This document shows positions 32,236 through 36,627 of a stretch of 36,627 nt of DNA, piece by piece. The stretch is from contig JABDAU010000036.1 in assembly GCA_013289045.1 (NCBI GenBank), positions 1 to 36,627 on the forward strand, read 5' to 3'. The position numbers were made by a program, and so were the translations under genes. The notes under the pieces were generated by a model. That model was not told where the DNA came from and made no database searches. It saw only the letters and a program-made list of their open reading frames with translations. The DNA comes from Bacteroidota bacterium (lineage in GTDB: Bacteria; Bacteroidota; Bacteroidia; Sphingobacteriales; Sphingobacteriaceae). Position 1 is the stretch's first letter. Each line of letters opens with the position of its first letter.

Positions 32236-34076
32236 TATTTATTCTTAGTTGAGTCTTTTTGCATTCTGCGTTCTTCACGCGCTTTTTTACGTTCGGCCCT
32301 TTTTTCTGCACGCCTGGCTTCAAAAGCTTTAAATTTATTTACCAGCGTGTTTACTTTAACTATCGCGCTATCTACCTTGTTTTCTGTTTTTTTGTCGTAG
32401 CCCACGCTTGGCTTCAAACCATCCAGCAACGCTTTATACAGAAAGCTAAAGAACGATGTGTGTTCTTCGCGTTTTATATCGATAGGCCCTGGCCTAAAGT
32501 TACCCTTTTTATCCGGGTTTGCATGCTCAATGATGAGCGTATTGGCCAGTTTTGATATGAAACCCTGTGTTTGCAGCTCAGCTTTGCCATTAACCTTTTT
32601 CAATAGCTGTACATTAAGATTGTGGTAATAAAACTCCAGCTGGCCTTTACCGCTGTAGTTGCTCGCGTCTACGTTAAAGTGCAGCTTATCCACATCAGCC
32701 GATTGTACGTGTACCAATGCCAATGGTTTCACCAGCTTATCCAATACACGCCCGTCAAATTTTCCCAGGGCGCCATTATAATTAAATGCCCCGTCTTTTG
32801 ATGCCAGGTTGAACCTGAAATTCACGTTCAGATCGGCAGCATTCATAAAACGTGTGTTTATTTGCGCCGTCATATAAGGGTTTTTCCGTTTTGCAGCCAC
32901 GTCATTTGTGACATTGGAGAAATAGCCGTTAGTGTTATTAAATGTAATAATGCCAGTATAGCCACTCGTCGCATCCGACTCTGCATAACTGATCAGCGTG
33001 TTTTTCAGCACAATATGTTTCAAATGCATATCCAGCGCCACCTTTTGCAGCGACTGCTCCGGGTCTTTGCCGATCTTCACCGTTTTTACACCTTTGTAAG
33101 CATTATTGCTATAGATCTGCACTTTGGCGTTGGCAATACTGAGCGTGCCGGCGTACAGTTTTTGGTTACGCAAAAACTGCTGCAGGTTGATGCCATTGAT
33201 GCCGATCTCGTTAAACTTCAGATTAAAAATATCGCCGCCGCCATTGGATACTTTGTAAAAATCTGTTTTATTATACCGTGGTAAAAAACTCACACCGTAC
33301 AAATTGATCACCCGCTTAGCTGTGGAAAAATAGATCTGGTTAATGTTCGCTTTGTATAAGCCATCCGGCGTTGCTACCTTATAATCAAAAACACGCACCT
33401 CAACGCCCTTGGTATAATAAAAGCGGCTGGTGTCCTTATCAGAAAGCGAGTCGATCACAATGTCAGCTATATTGATGTTCAAATGCTTAAGTGACGTCCG
33501 TTTTTCAACCGCGTTGCTTTTGTTAATATAATTAAGGCTGATGTCTTTTAGTGAAATGGAATCGATGCGCAATGATTTGAAAATCTTTTTGATCATCTCG
33601 TAAGGGCTTTTCGGCTTGCCCACTTTCACGGTATCGTTAAAATCGAAACGTTTATTAATGATCGTCAAGTCTGGTTTTTCGATGGAAATATTGCTGATGT
33701 CCAATATCTTTTCCTTGTAAGCTTTCCGTGCGCCAATGTTTTTGATGCTCAGTTTTTTTACGCTGAGGATGAACAGGTTGTCAGGCGCTTTTTTCAGGGC
33801 CACCAGTTTGTTGTATACTGCTGTATCCGGAATCAATTTAAAATCCTTAAGGGTTGCATCGCCTGTGGTGATGTTCAGGTCGAAATCAGAATATTGAATA
33901 TGGTAAAGACTGTCACTGGTTTTTGCCACCAGGTCTTTCAACTCTTGTTGCAGGTAGGGTTTCCACCTGTCCTGCGCTACATATCTATTATAAGCATAGT
34001 AACCTCCGCCTGTGAGGGCGCCAATTATCAGCAAAATAATGAACGGCCATAGCGGCACCCGTCGTTTTTGTGGCAT
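32235..34076 (-). CDS. AsmA-like envelope protein, upstream paralogue
   Basis: A 613-residue protein with an N-terminal membrane anchor (WPFIILLIIGALTGGGYYAY) and a periplasmic, strand-rich body like its neighbour. Repeated statements such as LSIKNIGARKAYKEKILDISNISIEKPDL resemble the layered beta groove of AsmA-like proteins. The tail is again basic (RRAEKRAERKKAREERRMQ). It is the first gene of the pair and is divergent from miaB across 118 bp. No clear TAnnTTTG box was found upstream. The protein could carry lipids or lipoproteins between membranes; the assignment rests on overall layout and remembered family features, not on a decisive motif. Confidence 0.76.
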   Translation of the reverse strand: MPQKRRVPLWPFIILLIIGALTGGGYYAYNRYVAQDRWKPYLQQELKDLVAKTSDSLYHIQYSDFDLNITTGDATLKDFKLIPDTAVYNKLVALKKAPDNLFILSVKKLSIKNIGARKAYKEKILDISNISIEKPDLTIINKRFDFNDTVKVGKPKSPYEMIKKIFKSLRIDSISLKDISLNYINKSNAVEKRTSLKHLNINIADIVIDSLSDKDTSRFYYTKGVEVRVFDYKVATPDGLYKANINQIYFSTAKRVINLYGVSFLPRYNKTDFYKVSNGGGDIFNLKFNEIGINGINLQQFLRNQKLYAGTLSIANAKVQIYSNNAYKGVKTVKIGKDPEQSLQKVALDMHLKHIVLKNTLISYAESDATSGYTGIITFNNTNGYFSNVTNDVAAKRKNPYMTAQINTRFMNAADLNVNFRFNLASKDGAFNYNGALGKFDGRVLDKLVKPLALVHVQSADVDKLHFNVDASNYSGKGQLEFYYHNLNVQLLKKVNGKAELQTQGFISKLANTLIIEHANPDKKGNFRPGPIDIKREEHTSFFSFLYKALLDGLKPSVGYDKKTENKVDSAIVKVNTLVNKFKAFEARRAEKRAERKKAREERRMQKDSTKNK

Positions 34077-34166
34077 CTTTTGTTTAGTTAGATATACGGG
34101 ATAACAACAAAAAACGGATTTTGTTAATTGGCTGACATATTGTCACCCTGATATTCAAAATTTATG

Positions 34167-34174
34167 TATTTTTG
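34167..34174 (+). promoter_or_regulatory. -7 box TATTTTTG for miaB
   Basis: Perfect TAnnTTTG match ending 20 bp before the ATG at 34195. A TTG at 34140-34142 is a possible -33 element, though the 24-bp gap is longer than the 19 bp seen before the tat genes. Confidence 0.6.
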
Positions 34175-34194
34175 CAAACTGATTTCAAAAAATA

Positions 34195-35619
34195 ATGGAT
34201 ACACTGTTTCAGGATAAGACACATGACGAGGGCAGGCAGGGAGAGGCTTTGATGCTGGAACCAGGCAACAAGAATAACGGCCGCAAGCTGTATATTGAAA
34301 GCTATGGCTGCGCCATGAATTTTTCTGACAGCGAGATCGTTGCATCCATACTTTTAGAACGTGGCTTTGAAACCACTACCGATCATAACAATGCTGATGT
34401 CATATTCATCAACACCTGCTCTATCCGCGAAAATGCCGAACAGCGCGTGCGCAACCGTCTGAAAGAATTCGCCGTAGCCAAATTGAAAAATCCGGGCATG
34501 GTAGTAGGTGTGTTAGGCTGCATGGCCGAGCGCCTGAAATCGAAATTTTTAGAGGAAGAAAAACTGGTTGACGTAGTAGTGGGCCCAGATGCTTACCGCG
34601 ACCTGCCCAACCTGATAGACCAGGTAGATGACGGCCAGCGTGCAGTAAACGTACTGCTATCCCGTGAGGAGACCTATGCAGATATCAGCCCGGTGAGGTT
34701 GAACAGCAATGGCATTAACGCTTTCGTATCCATCATGCGCGGATGCGATAACATGTGCTCATTCTGTGTAGTACCATTTACCCGTGGCCGCGAGCGTAGC
34801 AGAGACCCGGAGTCGATTGTTGCTGAGTGTACTGATCTGTATAATAAAGGTTATCGCGAGGTGACTTTGTTGGGACAGAACGTGGATAGTTATAAATATA
34901 AGTCCGAAAGTCAGGAGTCCGAAAGTCCGGAAGTTGTGAACTTCGCTGATTTATTATCACTTGTTGCACAAGTAAGCCCTGAATTAAGAATCCGCTTCTC
35001 CACCTCGCACCCAAAAGATATTACAGACGAAGTACTATACACTATTAAAAAATACGATAACATCTGTAAGTATATCCACCTGCCGGTGCAGTCGGGCAAC
35101 AGCCGTGTGCTGGAGCTGATGAACCGAACTTACGACCGCGAGTGGTATATGAACAGGATCGATGCTATACGCAGGATCTTGCCGGGTTGTGCTATATCAA
35201 CCGATGTGATCACCGGGTTTTGTACAGAGACGGAGGAAGAGCACCAGGAAACGTTAAGCATGATGGACTATGTGAAATATGATTTCGCCTACATGTTCAT
35301 GTATTCTGAAAGGCCGGGAACTTTAGCGGCTAAACGTTATGCCGACGATATCCCTGAACCGGTAAAACGCCGCCGCCTGAGCGAAGTGGTACAGAAACAG
35401 CAGCAATATTCGCACGAACGTTTAAAGTTATTGGTCGGCAGTACGCAAAAGGTGCTGATAGAAGGTTTCTCTAAAAAATCAGACAAGGATTACTGCGGCC
35501 GCAGCGACCAGAATGCAATGGTTGTTTTCCCGGTTGCAGAAAGTTATAAACCCGGTCAGTATGTAGATGTACACATTGATCGCTGTACAACAGCTACATT
35601 AATTGGTGTGGTTGTTTAA
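34195..35619 (+). CDS. miaB: tRNA-2-methylthio-N6-dimethylallyladenosine synthase
   Basis: A 474-residue radical SAM methylthiotransferase that adds the 2-methylthio group to i6A37 in tRNAs reading UNN codons. The auxiliary cluster is held by Cys39 (SYGCAMN), Cys75 (NTCSIRENA) and Cys109 (LGCMAER). The radical SAM cluster is held by Cys184, Cys188 and Cys191 ([10 protein letters not shown]). GQNVDSY, STSHP and the C-terminal TRAM region ([11 protein letters not shown] onward) complete the protein. Between GQNVDSY and NFADLL is a variable loop made of a 15-nt tandem repeat encoding [10 protein letters not shown] (34901-34930). The N-terminal 28 residues before KLYIESYGC are unconserved in appearance. 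The sigma-54-type regulator follows 76 bp later. Confidence 0.96.
   Translation: MDTLFQDKTHDEGRQGEALMLEPGNKNNGRKLYIESYGCAMNFSDSEIVASILLERGFETTTDHNNADVIFINTCSIRENAEQRVRNRLKEFAVAKLKNPGMVVGVLGCMAERLKSKFLEEEKLVDVVVGPDAYRDLPNLIDQVDDGQRAVNVLLSREETYADISPVRLNSNGINAFVSIMRGCDNMCSFCVVPFTRGRERSRDPESIVAECTDLYNKGYREVTLLGQNVDSYKYKSESQESESPEVVNFADLLSLVAQVSPELRIRFSTSHPKDITDEVLYTIKKYDNICKYIHLPVQSGNSRVLELMNRTYDREWYMNRIDAIRRILPGCAISTDVITGFCTETEEEHQETLSMMDYVKYDFAYMFMYSERPGTLAAKRYADDIPEPVKRRRLSEVVQKQQQYSHERLKLLVGSTQKVLIEGFSKKSDKDYCGRSDQNAMVVFPVAESYKPGQYVDVHIDRCTTATLIGVVV
34901..34930 (+). repeat. In-frame 15-nt tandem repeat inside miaB
   Basis: Two units, AGTCCGAAAGTCAGG and AGTCCGAAAGTCCGG, differ at one base and keep the reading frame. 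They code for SESQE and SESPE in a loop of MiaB. Confidence 0.75.
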
Positions 35620-35656
35620 TGAATTATTGGATTAACGATGAATTGACGAGATTCCA

Positions 35657-35684
35657 ACTAATCTCTAATCAACTAATCTCTGAT
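35657..35684 (+). repeat. CTAATCTC tract between miaB and the AAA+ regulator gene
   Basis: Words CTAATCTCTAATC and CTAATCTCTGATC sit just before the regulator ATG, resembling the tract upstream of gatA at 16898-16918. Confidence 0.5.
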
Positions 35685-35695
35685 CACTATACCTA

Positions 35696-36627
35696 ATGGA
35701 CATACAAGAAATTAAACAACGCTTCGGCATTATCGGCAACTCGCCGTTATTGAACCGGGCAATAAATATAGCTAACCAGGTAGCGCCAACCGATATTTCG
35801 GTTTTGATCACCGGTGAGAGCGGTAGTGGTAAGGAGGTGTTCTCACACATCATCCACCAGATGAGTCCGCGTAAACACGGGCCGTTCATTGCCGTAAACT
35901 GTGGCGCCATACCTGAAGGCACTATCGACTCAGAATTATTCGGTCACGAAAAAGGCGCATACACCGGCGCTGTAGGCGAACGTAAAGGTTATTTTGAAAC
36001 CGTTAACGGCGGTACTATTTTCCTGGACGAAATTGCCGAAATGCCGCTTGGCACACAGGCGCGTTTATTGCGCGTTCTGGAGTCGGGCCAGTTCATTAAA
36101 GTAGGTTCATCGAAGGTTGAAAAAACCAACGTACGCGTTATTGCAGCTACCAATGTGGATGTTTACGAAGCAGTGAAGAATGGCAAGTTTCGCGAGGATC
36201 TGTACTATCGTTTAAATACCGTTCCCCTTCGTATCCCGCCATTGCGCGACCGTAAGGAAGATATCTACCTGTTGTTTAGAAAATTCACATCCGACTTTAC
36301 TGCTAAATACCGCACGCCGCCTATCCAGCTGGATGACGATGCGCAACGGTTATTGGTCGAATATTCATGGCCGGGCAACGTAAGGCAATTGAAAAACCTC
36401 GCCGAACAACTGGCCGTTTTGGAAACCGACCGTGTGATCACCGGCCCGACGCTGCAAACTTACATCCCGCAGGAAACAGGTAAAAATCTGCCTATGCGTA
36501 TTGAAGGCAATCAGAATAAAGAAGACTACACGGAGCGCGACCTGTTATATAAGGTATTGTTTGACATGAAGCGCGACATGATAGAGCTGAAGAAATTGGT
36601 GGCTGATATTGTTGAGCATGGCGGCGT
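35696..36627 (+). CDS. Sigma-54-type AAA+ transcription activator, 5' part
   Basis: Partial gene, open to the end of the window (310 codons). The start ATG is the first in frame after a TGA at 35681-35683. The AAA+ domain of bacterial enhancer-binding proteins is complete: Walker A GESGSGKE (40-47), the sigma-54-contacting GAYTGA loop (87-92), Walker B TIFLDE (108-112 region), and later REDLYYRLN and WPGNVRQLKN. The intact GAYTGA loop argues that it really contacts sigma-54. Unusually for the family, there is no N-terminal receiver, GAF or PAS domain, so the AAA+ module starts almost at once. Any DNA-binding helix-turn-helix would lie outside the window. It may act on, or respond to, its miaB-linked neighbours. 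Confidence 0.93.
   Translation, partial: MDIQEIKQRFGIIGNSPLLNRAINIANQVAPTDISVLITGESGSGKEVFSHIIHQMSPRKHGPFIAVNCGAIPEGTIDSELFGHEKGAYTGAVGERKGYFETVNGGTIFLDEIAEMPLGTQARLLRVLESGQFIKVGSSKVEKTNVRVIAATNVDVYEAVKNGKFREDLYYRLNTVPLRIPPLRDRKEDIYLLFRKFTSDFTAKYRTPPIQLDDDAQRLLVEYSWPGNVRQLKNLAEQLAVLETDRVITGPTLQTYIPQETGKNLPMRIEGNQNKEDYTERDLLYKVLFDMKRDMIELKKLVADIVEHGG

Overview
The window looks like chromosomal DNA from a Bacteroidota member of the Sphingobacteriaceae (Mucilaginibacter/Pedobacter-like). Evidence: a complete sprA gene (type IX secretion/gliding translocon), a DUF4292 lipoprotein, perfect TAnnTTTG promoter boxes typical of the phylum, near-absence of Shine-Dalgarno sequences, and intergenic palindromic repeats of a kind I recall from this family. 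The genus is an inference; no rRNA or other marker is present.

Layout. (1) 1-3450: the 3' end of glyA, then a large GAF/PAS hybrid histidine kinase. (2) 3451-5489: a repeat-rich island around comF (minus strand). Two repeat families (A, B) lie in mirror order on either side of comF (A-B-comF-B'-A'). The left B copy is split by a 290-bp MITE-like element with 15-bp perfect terminal inverted repeats and an 11-bp target duplication. (3) 5490-9700: rlmN (minus), a cytosine-deaminase-like amidohydrolase, more palindromic repeats and a secreted type-B carboxylesterase. (4) 9813-15975: acylphosphatase, then a tightly overlapping five-gene envelope operon: MOP flippase, dut, TPR protein, DUF4292 lipoprotein, EnvC-like LytM factor. 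(5) 16032-19623: two TatA/B-type genes ending at a strong terminator, gatA, and an MltD-like lytic transglycosylase. (6) 19760-29724: maeB (malic enzyme-PTA fusion), ruvA and the 2348-residue sprA. (7) 29769-30399: an AT-rich PIN-domain toxin-antitoxin pair. (8) 30439-34076 (minus): two tandem paralogous AsmA-like proteins, divergent from miaB (34195-35619), which is followed by a sigma-54-type AAA+ activator running off the window.

How it fits together. Most genes are housekeeping, with an envelope theme: flippase, TPR/DUF4292/EnvC, Tat, MltD, SprA and AsmA-like proteins all act in or on the cell envelope. Nothing here is clearly a new defence or biosynthetic system. The most unusual content is non-coding: the mirror-image repeat island with a mobile insertion whose empty target is preserved about 1 kb away, the recurring GATTAGAG/CTAATCTC tracts, and two promoter boxes only 4 nt from start codons, which suggest leaderless mRNAs. 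No rRNA, tRNA, CRISPR array or complete transposase gene was seen.
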